Positions 1-6,080 are shown, counted from the stretch's first letter. The stretch is DNA of 6,488 nucleotides from Deltaproteobacteria bacterium (GCA_003136475.1 PLEQ01000206.1:7179-13666), one strand, 5' to 3'. Program-made: numbers and translations. Notes: generated from the letters alone by a model not told the origin.

Positions 1-278
1 TTGGTACAGAGGAAAAGAGGCCGTATCATGAAGGGCCATATCCTATTAAGTTCTCGGGAGATGGCATCGGTTCTGCTTCACTGCTTTACAAACCCAAGAC
101 TTCCTATGCCGCTCCTATAGCTCTCTCCTACCTTATTTACCTTAGAAATTCCGGAATTGTTGCTGGTGTAGGGAAGGAGTTTGTTGAGAATTTGAAGAAA
201 TATCACCAAGGAATGCTGGTCGATCCAGCTCGCTATAAACAATTTGAAGTCTATCGATTAGGGCTATTACCAAGATGA
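1..278 (+). CDS. C-terminal 91 residues of an unidentified protein (5'-truncated)
   Basis: The frame beginning at base 3 is open from the window edge to TGA at 276-278, giving about 91 residues and ending in FEVYRLGLLPR. I do not recognise the family. The visible part has a Gly/Ser-rich turn (SGDGIGSASLLY), a short hydrophobic helix (APIALSYLIYLRNSGIV) and a basic/aromatic tail. The spacing of these elements is vaguely like the end of an all-helical enzyme domain, but nothing supports an enzyme call. Its stop codon overlaps an ATG at 275 (ATGA), the same coupling seen later in this operon, so it is probably the preceding cistron of the toxin operon rather than an unrelated neighbour. The start lies outside the window. 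Confidence 0.75.
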   Translation, partial: GTEEKRPYHEGPYPIKFSGDGIGSASLLYKPKTSYAAPIALSYLIYLRNSGIVAGVGKEFVENLKKYHQGMLVDPARYKQFEVYRLGLLPR

Positions 279-322
279 AAATACACTACGTCGATTTTTT
301 ACCTTAGGGATTTTTTTGTTCA
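275..322 (+). other. Possible -1 frameshift or indel site at the start of the 427-aa gene
   Basis: ATG 275-277 overlaps the upstream TGA but opens a frame of only ten codons (MKIHYVDFLP) before TAG at 305-307. Within that frame, bases 295-301 read T TTT TTA, the canonical X XXY YYZ slippery heptamer, four bases before the stop. A -1 slip would continue with T-L-G-I-F-L-F-M-P-Y-L-A-Y-S, giving a complete signal peptide on a 441-residue product. Equally, one extra A in the AAAA tract at 278-281 would fuse ATG directly to the downstream frame, giving MKNTLRRF followed by the same hydrophobic stretch. The alternatives are a real start at TTG 316 or ATG 322, or a homopolymer sequencing error. Confidence 0.45.
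306..310 (+). promoter_or_regulatory. Shine-Dalgarno-like AGGGA before TTG 316 / ATG 322
   Basis: AGGGA at 306-310 lies 5 bases before TTG 316 and 11 bases before ATG 322. It could support initiation inside the hydrophobic segment without any frameshift. Such a product would lack the basic n-region of a signal peptide, which is why this start is not certain. Confidence 0.35.
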
Positions 323-1599
323 TGCCTTATCTAGCCTATTCCATTGAGTATACCAGGCAAGAGCATGAGACAAGATTGGTCTTTTTAGAAAATGATTTGC
401 TGAGAAAAGATGAAAATACTTATTTCTCCAAAGGTTGGTTGAAAAGGGACGATGGGTATAGAGGCGGGTGCTATGTTCATACTCTCCGATTCGCTCTTCC
501 TCACCAAGCCATTGTAAGTGCCATAGTGCATTTTGAGGCTGTTTGGCGAGATGTTGTCGATGATGCCACTCAGCTTGCGGACACGGAGCTAGGTAGATTT
601 GATATCGCCTATGAGACCAGCAATGCCGGGCATGCAAGGAAGTCTGAATTTCTTACAGCTGCGCAAGTTGGCAATTTTGAATGGCGCGCCCAAACCAAAG
701 ATATCCTTTATGTTCGTGCTCAAACAGAAAAGCTTCAACAATTACGTATCGAAGGAGCAAGCATCCCTGCCGCTTCGAATAACATCCGGGTGCAAATGTG
801 TGGCATTGCCCCTAAAGCAACTCTGAGAATTGAAAAAATTGAAGTCATTCTTGCGGGATTCAGTGATTTCATCGAAGCAAGTGCCCCACTAGCAGAAGGT
901 AGCCAATTTAAATGCTTCGATACCGGTCTCTTTCTTACAAACTGCCGTCTTGGAGAGACAATACTTGACGAGCCAGGGAACCTCGAGATGGAATATGCGG
1001 TGGGCCTAACCTTTGGGTGCGCAGGTCATGAGGTTGACTTCGCTTTGGTTACGGACAGTAACTCGATAGTTCTGAAACCAAATATGGGAACGGTGAAAAT
1101 TCGTGGTCGTGGTTTGAAACTGGTAGATCGTTCTCCTGCTAAGACCCGTGCTGCAACCTTTAACCCTGGGTGCACCTTGTCGGTTGATCGTGTGGAAAAA
1201 ATGGTTTCACAGGAACAGATGGAGGCTTTACGCGAGAAGAAGGCTGTTCTCGAAGCAGACCTGGCAAATGCGAAACAAACGTCCCAAGCGTTTGTAGACA
1301 TAACCCTTCTGGCGAGAATAATCGAAGCGCTTAGGGATTCGCTTGAGCTCACTAGTAAACTGCACCGTAGCCTCGGCGTTGCTGCAGCAAATGATGTCAC
1401 GTTGCAGGAATTATTGTCACCCTTTCAGATGAAAACGCTGACTGATATGTTGGAAACACGAAACATCATTGAATCCAGTGACACTCAGTATGATCGGTTT
1501 AAGAAGCTGGAACATGCGGCTCTAAGAAAGCTTCGGGAGATGAGTTGCGTGATGAAGCCTTTGGAAGAAAATGGGAGATGCCATGAAGATTCTATCTAA
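316..1599 (+). CDS. Unrecognised, probably exported protein with beta-rich N-terminal part and helical C-terminal part
   Basis: The frame gives 427 residues from TTG 316 (425 from ATG 322). I do not recognise the family. Residues about 10-290 alternate short hydrophobic strands and turns and look beta-rich. Residues about 300-410 are helical with coiled-coil character (SQEQMEALREKKAVLEADLA). Eight cysteines are spread along the chain, an even number that fits disulfides in an oxidising compartment. The codons upstream of 316 in the same frame encode more signal-peptide-like sequence (RRFFTLGIFLF), so the true N-terminus probably lies at ATG 275 through a frameshift or a lost base. The hydrophobic core followed by LAYS-IE suggests Sec export with cleavage after Ser. 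The gene ends 17 bases inside the next one, indicating coupled translation. Its place in an operon of exported proteins ending in a toxin/immunity pair suggests a role in toxin display, folding or delivery, but this is inference only. Confidence 0.72.
   Translation: MFMPYLAYSIEYTRQEHETRLVFLENDLLRKDENTYFSKGWLKRDDGYRGGCYVHTLRFALPHQAIVSAIVHFEAVWRDVVDDATQLADTELGRFDIAYETSNAGHARKSEFLTAAQVGNFEWRAQTKDILYVRAQTEKLQQLRIEGASIPAASNNIRVQMCGIAPKATLRIEKIEVILAGFSDFIEASAPLAEGSQFKCFDTGLFLTNCRLGETILDEPGNLEMEYAVGLTFGCAGHEVDFALVTDSNSIVLKPNMGTVKIRGRGLKLVDRSPAKTRAATFNPGCTLSVDRVEKMVSQEQMEALREKKAVLEADLANAKQTSQAFVDITLLARIIEALRDSLELTSKLHRSLGVAAANDVTLQELLSPFQMKTLTDMLETRNIIESSDTQYDRFKKLEHAALRKLREMSCVMKPLEENGRCHEDSI
1573..1577 (+). 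promoter_or_regulatory. Ribosome binding site selecting ATG 1583
   Basis: GGGAG lies 5 bases before ATG 1583 and overlaps the in-frame ATG at 1571. It therefore favours 1583 as the start. That start also places a Lys directly after Met, as expected for a signal peptide n-region. Confidence 0.6.
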
Positions 1600-2833
1600 T
1601 CTGGTGATGACATCCAGCTTCATGTTTTCGGGGCCAACGTCTGCAGGAATTAACCTAGAGGATTGCCGGAATCTGCAGCCTACTTGCTCGATGACTAATG
1701 CGGAGCAGAGGAAAACGTGTTTGAGCATGGCTCTTGCAAAAATTCGGGAATGTACCGATCGGATGCGAAACCATGACGAGCAACTACATAACCAACTCCA
1801 AAAAGCGGTTCAAAGCAAGGGGAAGGGGGTAGTTGATCCTTTAAAAGCCGAAAAGGCGAACCATCTGCAGAAGATGAAGGAGCTTGAGAGCATCTTGAAG
1901 TGGCACGACGCTAACGTTAAGTCGGTCGCGGGTGAATATGCGAGATACATGAAGGAATTCAAGGAATATTACCGTTCGGAAGCAGATGTTCAGACGGAAC
2001 TTCATTCATTGAGTTCCGAGGTCCCAAAAGTGAGCCAATGCTTGCATTTGATCGACATTCAGTTTGGGATGCGGACTCTGTTCCAGAAGGAGCAGATTTT
2101 AGGTTACCGCTTTGCCGATCGGGGGACGAGGCTGATCGAAGAGTTGCAGCAGGTAGAGAGCTTTATTAAGGAACAGCTCCGTACCTATGCAGCCTACATT
2201 GCCAAGAACGCATTTGCTGATGCAGTCCCTGATTTCAACAAGGAGCTTGGGACGCTAAGAAACTCTGTAAGTTATGCTCAGGATCGGGTTGCGAAGCTAG
2301 GCAAGTGGGTAGATGGGTCGTCGCGGCATATAGACGTTGTCATGAGCAGAATGGAGAGAGAGCAGCTTGCAAAGGAAAAAGCTCTCGATTTTAAGGAAGC
2401 GAACCTAATTCAACAGGAGACCTCGTTTGTGAAACAGGTAAGCCAGCTTGTGGACAATGGGTTGATCAAGGTGGGCCTGTCGGAATATCAGCAACTTGAG
2501 TATTTTGGCCCCCGATATAAGGCACTGCAGGAGCTACTTGCGCTGGAGACCGTATGTAGTCCCGACGTGTCTCAAAAGCCACGAAACGAATGGTTAGCAT
2601 TTGGTTGCAGCAAGTTCGCCCAAATCAAGGACATTGCTAAGAGGCGCCTGCACGAAGAATTTCCTGAGCTGCTTCGAACCGCATTAGTAACTCTCCAAGA
2701 CGATAAGCCCGAGACCGGTGTTCGCGAACGAAAAGAGATGCAGGACAACTTGAATGCTAGAGATTACGAACAAGCTGCTAACGCTTATGACCGCTTGCTA
2801 CAGGTACTGGCACAGAAAGGTGGTGAGCAATGA
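1583..2833 (+). CDS. Unrecognised exported helical/coiled-coil protein
   Basis: From ATG 1583 the product is 416 residues. An in-frame ATG at 1571 would add four, but the ribosome site and the MKIL n-region favour 1583. Residues 1-21 form a Sec signal peptide (LVMTSSFMFSG core) with likely cleavage after PTSA. A cysteine-rich N-terminal segment follows, with Cys at 28, 35, 46 and 57 (spacing 6, 10, 10), which suggests disulfides. The rest to about residue 410 is dominated by charged amphipathic helices (for example LIEELQQVESFIKEQ and SRMEREQLAKEKALDFKEAN) with coiled-coil character and few glycines. Three more Cys lie downstream. There is no lipobox and no obvious C-terminal membrane anchor, so it is probably periplasmic or secreted. 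It overlaps the previous gene by 17 bases and the toxin gene by ATGA. No function can be assigned. An elongated scaffold or partner of the toxin carrier is a reasonable hypothesis. Confidence 0.85.
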   Translation: MKILSNLVMTSSFMFSGPTSAGINLEDCRNLQPTCSMTNAEQRKTCLSMALAKIRECTDRMRNHDEQLHNQLQKAVQSKGKGVVDPLKAEKANHLQKMKELESILKWHDANVKSVAGEYARYMKEFKEYYRSEADVQTELHSLSSEVPKVSQCLHLIDIQFGMRTLFQKEQILGYRFADRGTRLIEELQQVESFIKEQLRTYAAYIAKNAFADAVPDFNKELGTLRNSVSYAQDRVAKLGKWVDGSSRHIDVVMSRMEREQLAKEKALDFKEANLIQQETSFVKQVSQLVDNGLIKVGLSEYQQLEYFGPRYKALQELLALETVCSPDVSQKPRNEWLAFGCSKFAQIKDIAKRRLHEEFPELLRTALVTLQDDKPETGVRERKEMQDNLNARDYEQAANAYDRLLQVLAQKGGEQ

Positions 2834-4992
2834 TGCGCATACTACTGTTTCTTTGTTTTGCTGTCCTCTCCCATAGTGCGATCGCTGGTGATGTAGAGTT
2901 TGAGATTCACCAGTTTGCTAGCGAGGAAGTCAATGCTAGCGCAATTCAAGCATATCCAAATATCGCTTTTGTTCACCTGAATGGGCGTCCTATCTATTTC
3001 AATACAGTACCAGGGTCAGTGCGATATAAGCAGAGTAACGTGAATAGTGTTGCCTTTTCAATCTCATGGGGAAAAGGACCCAGCTCATATCTGGAGGTGG
3101 GGACGAATACCCTTGCGTATTCATACGGCATTGTTGACACGGCCTACATAACCGCTGGTTGGCATGAAACAGTCCTCTCCCAGCGTGAGAGCGGTCGGTT
3201 GCGGGAAATCTGCCGCACCAAGATGACAGCAGGCCAACCAGCGCGGGTGTCTTGCGCCTCCCAGTTTAATAAAACGCTAGAGAAACTCAATCCGAGGCTA
3301 GCACGAGAGATATGGGAGCTTCAAAGAGATATCCAGAGTCTAATAAAATACGTCAACGTGGATGAATTCCAAGAGCGATTTGCGCTTGCAGAATCCCTGT
3401 TACAAGAAATTGCTGTTAAAAATTTCTCGGAACTCACGGAGGAGCAGTTTGCCTCATTTCAAAGCGCACGAGATGCAGTCAGCAGCTTAAAGAAGGACAT
3501 CAAGGAGCTTGAACGGGATATACAGAAAACACAAAGCCAAATTCGTCAGAACCTTGTGGGTAAGAAAGCCATAATAGCGGAGGAACTCAAGCGTGAAGGT
3601 GTTGATGATACCTCTGATGTGGCTCAACCAACTTTTCAATTTAGTTCGAGATTTTATTCTGGATGTTCTGGTGAAGGAACTTGCGAGGCTGGGGGAAATT
3701 TTGGCCCTCAGGGAAGTATCTATCAGGACTACGCGGACCAGGTGTTAGCTAAGCTTCGTTCTGCCATTAATGGCAATGAGCGCCTGGGATTTTTAGCAGA
3801 AGTAAAAATCTGGACCCAACAGGTTGTTACACTGGAACGGATTGCCCTCGAACGAGAGCGTTTCTCTATGAACGAGTGGGAGGCTTACCAAAGTGCCTAC
3901 CATACTGTATCAGATTTTGTCGATCAGCATGTAGATCAGGACCTGTGGTTTAAGGATAGTCCAGTTCCAGTAGAAGTGCGGAAGGCATTTAAGGAGGAGT
4001 TGGCAGAAGTAGCACCAGCTGAAAGTTCGGACTTAGAGTCAGCCTTGAAGCGGTTGAGCAGTAAAAATTTGACGGAGCAGGAAAGGCGTGGAATCGAGCT
4101 GGTCCAGGCTTTGGTGTTTGTCGGAAAGGAACTAGCAAAGTCGGCTCGGAACGCCTACGAAGCTGTGCAAGAATTCAAGGGCTTTTTGAAAGAAACTACC
4201 GATACTATTGCCCGGGGTACAAAATGTCTTTCACAGGCGCAGGTGAGTGGTCGGATAGGAAGTTTGTACGAATTATTTTCTGGCAAAGACCAGTGCGATG
4301 GCTCGGAGTTATCCTTTGTAGGCAGGACCATGGCCGGCGTGGAGATCGCGCTCGGGACTCCTAAGGTATTTAAGATCTTAGGATCTGTAGTCGGGATTGG
4401 CATTTTGGCAAAGGGAAACAAGGCAGCCGATGTGGTTAAGGCGAGCAATGTGGTCGTAGACTCATTGAAGAAGTTTGATATTGCCGCAGATCAGACAAAA
4501 AACTTCCTCGCAACTCTTAAGAAATTCAAAATTGACCCTGCAGCGGTTAAATTCCCCGAGCGGATTTCGTTCAATAAGAATCTCAAAAATCATATGAAGT
4601 CGTTCGATGGCTTGGCGCAGAAAACTGGAATTAAGGGCGCCCACAATATGAAGGACTTCGAGGCCTTGGTTGATACGAAGGGGATTAAGATCGTCAAAAA
4701 GACTGAAACACCGACGAAAGGCATTTACGAGATAGAGTATGAAATTCAGAAGCGGGATAAGGCCGGAAAGCACTCCGGAGAAATGAAGGCTATTGATGTG
4801 CCAAAAACTGTGTATGATCCTGCAGTTTTTTCAGATGATGAAATGCTCTGGCTTGGACAAATAGCTGCATCGGACGCCAAGAAATTCAACGCGGAAGGAC
4901 GAAAGCTGTTCGAATCAACTGCAGGCGGAATTTCATTTCGAGTCTATTCCGAGAATGGGCTGATTACGAATATTCATCCAATAAAAGGCTAA
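2830..4992 (+). CDS. Sec-exported polymorphic toxin with C-terminal EndoU ribonuclease domain
   Basis: The product has 720 residues from ATG 2830. A second ATG at 2833 is equally possible; GGTGAG at 2822-2827 precedes both. Residues 1-19 are a signal peptide ending SAIA before GDVEF. Residues 20-125 look beta-rich, 145-262 form coiled-coil helices, and 265-295 a Gly/Ser linker. Residues 296-465 are again helical. Residues 479-536 (FSGKDQCDGSELS, then a Gly/hydrophobic stretch) resemble the PT-TG pre-toxin module of polymorphic toxins. Residues about 590-720 match bacterial EndoU: GIKGAHN with His605, GIYEIEYE at 631-638, His648, KTVYDP with Lys659, the SDDEM helix at 668-672 and the closing NGLITNIHPIK with Thr713. 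Known EndoU toxins of CDI systems are RNases, at least one being a tRNA anticodon nuclease. The likely action is RNA cleavage in the cytoplasm of target cells. At 720 residues it is far shorter than CdiA and lacks its secretion domain, repeats and VENN motif. Confidence 0.88.
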   Translation: MMRILLFLCFAVLSHSAIAGDVEFEIHQFASEEVNASAIQAYPNIAFVHLNGRPIYFNTVPGSVRYKQSNVNSVAFSISWGKGPSSYLEVGTNTLAYSYGIVDTAYITAGWHETVLSQRESGRLREICRTKMTAGQPARVSCASQFNKTLEKLNPRLAREIWELQRDIQSLIKYVNVDEFQERFALAESLLQEIAVKNFSELTEEQFASFQSARDAVSSLKKDIKELERDIQKTQSQIRQNLVGKKAIIAEELKREGVDDTSDVAQPTFQFSSRFYSGCSGEGTCEAGGNFGPQGSIYQDYADQVLAKLRSAINGNERLGFLAEVKIWTQQVVTLERIALERERFSMNEWEAYQSAYHTVSDFVDQHVDQDLWFKDSPVPVEVRKAFKEELAEVAPAESSDLESALKRLSSKNLTEQERRGIELVQALVFVGKELAKSARNAYEAVQEFKGFLKETTDTIARGTKCLSQAQVSGRIGSLYELFSGKDQCDGSELSFVGRTMAGVEIALGTPKVFKILGSVVGIGILAKGNKAADVVKASNVVVDSLKKFDIAADQTKNFLATLKKFKIDPAAVKFPERISFNKNLKNHMKSFDGLAQKTGIKGAHNMKDFEALVDTKGIKIVKKTETPTKGIYEIEYEIQKRDKAGKHSGEMKAIDVPKTVYDPAVFSDDEMLWLGQIAASDAKKFNAEGRKLFESTAGGISFRVYSENGLITNIHPIKG

Positions 4993-4996
4993 ATAA

Positions 4997-5368
4997 ATGG
5001 AATTATTTCAAGTCCATGGTGAAGATGAGTTGATGGCCGTGAAGAACTTCTTCTGCGAGTTCGGCGCCAACCTTCCTCGGGTAGTAGATCGCGTCTTGAG
5101 CGGAAGAGCCTACGGCAACGAATATGCATTAGTTTGTTTCCCTACTGAGCTTGATGCGGATGAAGAACCCTACGAAGGGGTCAAAATCGGGATGTTTGAA
5201 GATGTTTACACCATTATAGACGAACAGACTTTCCGAGAAGTTTTAGTTGAGGCTTGCAGGAGATTTGTCCGGATGTACCCAGCAAAGCAAGGAGAGATCG
5301 AAGCGGTGTTAGGCAAACACGGGCTTACGCTATCTTCATACCCCTGGACACGTCCTCCCTGCGAGTAG
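4997..5368 (+). CDS. cdiI: EndoU toxin immunity protein, CdiI-like
   Basis: The product has 123 residues, starts four bases after the toxin stop, and has AAAGG at 4984-4988 eight bases before ATG. There is no signal peptide or membrane segment, so it is cytosolic, where an immunity protein must meet an RNase. It is acidic (roughly 22 Asp/Glu against 12 Lys/Arg), suited to masking a lysine-rich nuclease surface. The pattern fits what I recall of the ribonuclease toxin immunity protein CdiI family that accompanies EndoU toxins: an N-terminal MELFQV strand, an amphipathic helix (VKNFFCEF), a central CFPTELDADEEPYEGV segment at 47-62, then an FREVLVEACRRFVRMYP helix ending in a conserved-looking Tyr-Pro. 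The last 15 residues, rich in Pro, Ser and Trp, look like a flexible tail. Position directly after the toxin is the strongest support. The symbol follows family usage; no cdiA/cdiB genes are present here. Confidence 0.8.
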   Translation: MELFQVHGEDELMAVKNFFCEFGANLPRVVDRVLSGRAYGNEYALVCFPTELDADEEPYEGVKIGMFEDVYTIIDEQTFREVLVEACRRFVRMYPAKQGEIEAVLGKHGLTLSSYPWTRPPCE

Positions 5369-5455
5369 ATGCTCTTTAGACTGCAGCGCTTTCACTCGAA
5401 AAATTCGGCTCTAGTAAATTGGGATCCCCTTCGATAAGGTGCTTGGCTTATTCGA

Positions 5456-5740
5456 TCAGGCTCGGTATGCCTGCAATAGCTTAATGGCTTCATCCAGCGC
5501 TTCTGCGGCTTTCTTCGAACCTTTGGTGGGCATACAGCCGCGGTCAAATCCTCTACCCGTAACGTCCAGAGCTTGAGCAATTGTATATATTAGATTCGGC
5601 GGTGTTTGGGAGATAAGGGTTTCTCTCTCATCGCTCCCAAGAACTTCGAAATTTCCTAGTCGGGATGAAGAGATCGCAAAAGTGTCAGTAAGCTTGTGTA
5701 AGTTGGAGAATGCTAGACCCTTGATACTCTATTGTTTCAT
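5456..5740 (-). pseudogene. Broken small gene with amber codon at position 4
   Basis: Read on the minus strand, ATG at 5740-5738 opens MKQ followed by TAG (5731-5729). The same frame then stays open for 90 more codons to TGA at 5458-5456. The sequence after the stop looks protein-like: DTFAISSSRLGNFEVLGSDE, then TLISQTPPNLIYTIAQALDV, then a helical end KKAAEALDEAIKLLQAYRA. No ATG, GTG or TTG lies between the amber codon and a late ATG at codon 70, so no normal start restores it. Changing TAG to CAG would give an intact 94-residue protein. A short competing frame, ATG GCG..., begins at 5780-5760 on the same strand and ends at a TGA overlapping ATG 5740, so frameshifts are another possible cause. 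I do not recognise the family; a chance open frame is possible. Confidence 0.4.
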
Positions 5741-5758
5741 GGGGCTAGAATCTCTCCC

Positions 5759-5790
5759 GCCATTTTTCTCCAAAAATGGCTTAATTTTTA
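5759..5790 (+). terminator. Intrinsic terminator, rightward
   Basis: Bases 5759-5767 (GCCATTTTT) and 5772-5780 (AAAAATGGC) form a perfect 9-base-pair stem with a CTCC loop, followed by TTAATTTTTA. The T-rich tail lies on the right, so it stops plus-strand transcripts. The stem is A/T-heavy, so strength is uncertain. It lies about 390 bases after the immunity gene and is the first good terminator for the toxin operon. Confidence 0.65.
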
Positions 5791-5850
5791 ATCAAACAAA
5801 ACAAAAGAATAACAATAACTTAGTCGCATCACTCTTAAGTGAAACGGTCT

Positions 5851-5880
5851 GAAATCACTCGAAATCACCCTTGTGGTGAT
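5851..5880. repeat. 10-base tandem repeat next to a small hairpin
   Basis: GAAATCACTC and GAAATCACCC stand directly adjacent at 5851-5870 (9 of 10 identical). The second copy runs into an inverted repeat, ATCACC (5864-5869) with GGTGAT (5875-5880) across a five-base loop. It could be a protein-binding site or chance; no T-tail is present. Confidence 0.35.
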
Positions 5881-5896
5881 GAGACGTTGATGATTT

Positions 5897-5923
5897 TTTT
5901 GATGAGGCAAAATCTCATCAAAA
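5897..5923. repeat. Perfect 10-base inverted repeat
   Basis: TTTTGATGAG at 5897-5906 and CTCATCAAAA at 5914-5923 are perfect inverted copies separated by seven bases. No T-run follows on either strand, so it is not an intrinsic terminator. It may be an operator or an RNA hairpin in a leader transcript. Confidence 0.5.
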
Positions 5924-5940
5924 GACGCCATTTCTCCTTA

Positions 5941-5950
5941 ACTCGCGAGT
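5941..5950. repeat. Perfect palindrome ACTCGCGAGT
   Basis: A ten-base perfect palindrome with looser flanking symmetry (TCCT at 5935-5938, AGGA at 5955-5958, offset by two bases). It is a candidate binding site for a dimeric DNA-binding protein but could be chance. Confidence 0.3.
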
Positions 5951-6005
5951 GGTTAGGAAGCCAACTCCGATTTGGCGTTTTCCCAAGGATTTCGAAAGCA
6001 AACCG

Positions 6006-6055
6006 GTCAAGTTTAGCTCTGATTCTGACGATGATAAACTTGACAAAAGTTGACA
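6006..6055. promoter_or_regulatory. Candidate operator with three related half-sites
   Basis: GTCAAGTTTA (6006-6015) and TAAACTTGAC (6035-6044) form a perfect 10-base inverted repeat 19 bases apart. AAACTTGACA (6036-6045) is directly followed by AAAGTTGACA (6046-6055), a 9-of-10 direct repeat. The half-sites contain TTGACA elements of the regulator's promoter, so binding would block RNA polymerase. This is the layout expected for an autorepressing XRE regulator, here the gene starting at 6100. Confidence 0.55.
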
Positions 6056-6080
6056 GTTTTAGTACCTAGGATTTTACGAT
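6050..6080 (+). promoter_or_regulatory. Candidate promoter of the XRE regulator gene
   Basis: TTGACA at 6050-6055 is a perfect -35 element. TACGAT at 6075-6080 matches the -10 consensus at 4 of 6 positions with a long 19-base spacer. A second perfect TTGACA at 6040-6045 has only a poor -10 (TACCTA, 6063-6068) at 17 bases. Initiation would fall about 10-15 bases before the start codon, leaving a short leader. Confidence 0.45.

Noticed and set aside
320..637. Minus-strand 105-codon frame opposite the start of the 427-aa gene
   Set aside because: Antisense shadow with His/Trp-rich composition and no coding features.
1026..1400. Minus-strand 124-codon frame inside the 427-aa gene
   Set aside because: Serine/arginine-rich shadow of a well-supported plus-strand gene; no ribosome site or promoter.
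4155..4773. Two minus-strand frames opposite the toxin C-terminal part
   Set aside because: They lie wholly antisense to the EndoU-containing frame, which has strong motif support.
5431..5455. Imperfect inverted repeat TCGATAAG / CTTATTCGA as terminator of the immunity gene
   Set aside because: It has one bulged base and no T-run on either side, so it does not qualify as an intrinsic terminator.
5510..5660. TTCGAA occurrences as possible tRNA T-loops or att sites
   Set aside because: No cloverleaf, acceptor stem or CCA context can be drawn around them.
5788..5931. Minus-strand 47-codon frame from ATG 5931 with AAGGAG just upstream
   Set aside because: The ribosome-site spacing is only two bases, the product is low-complexity-like, and the frame covers inverted repeats and the terminator tail. 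Too weak to call.
5839..6069. Plus-strand 76-codon frame from GTG 5839
   Set aside because: It runs through the hairpins and the operator/promoter of the next gene, has no ribosome site, and the sequence does not look like a folded protein.
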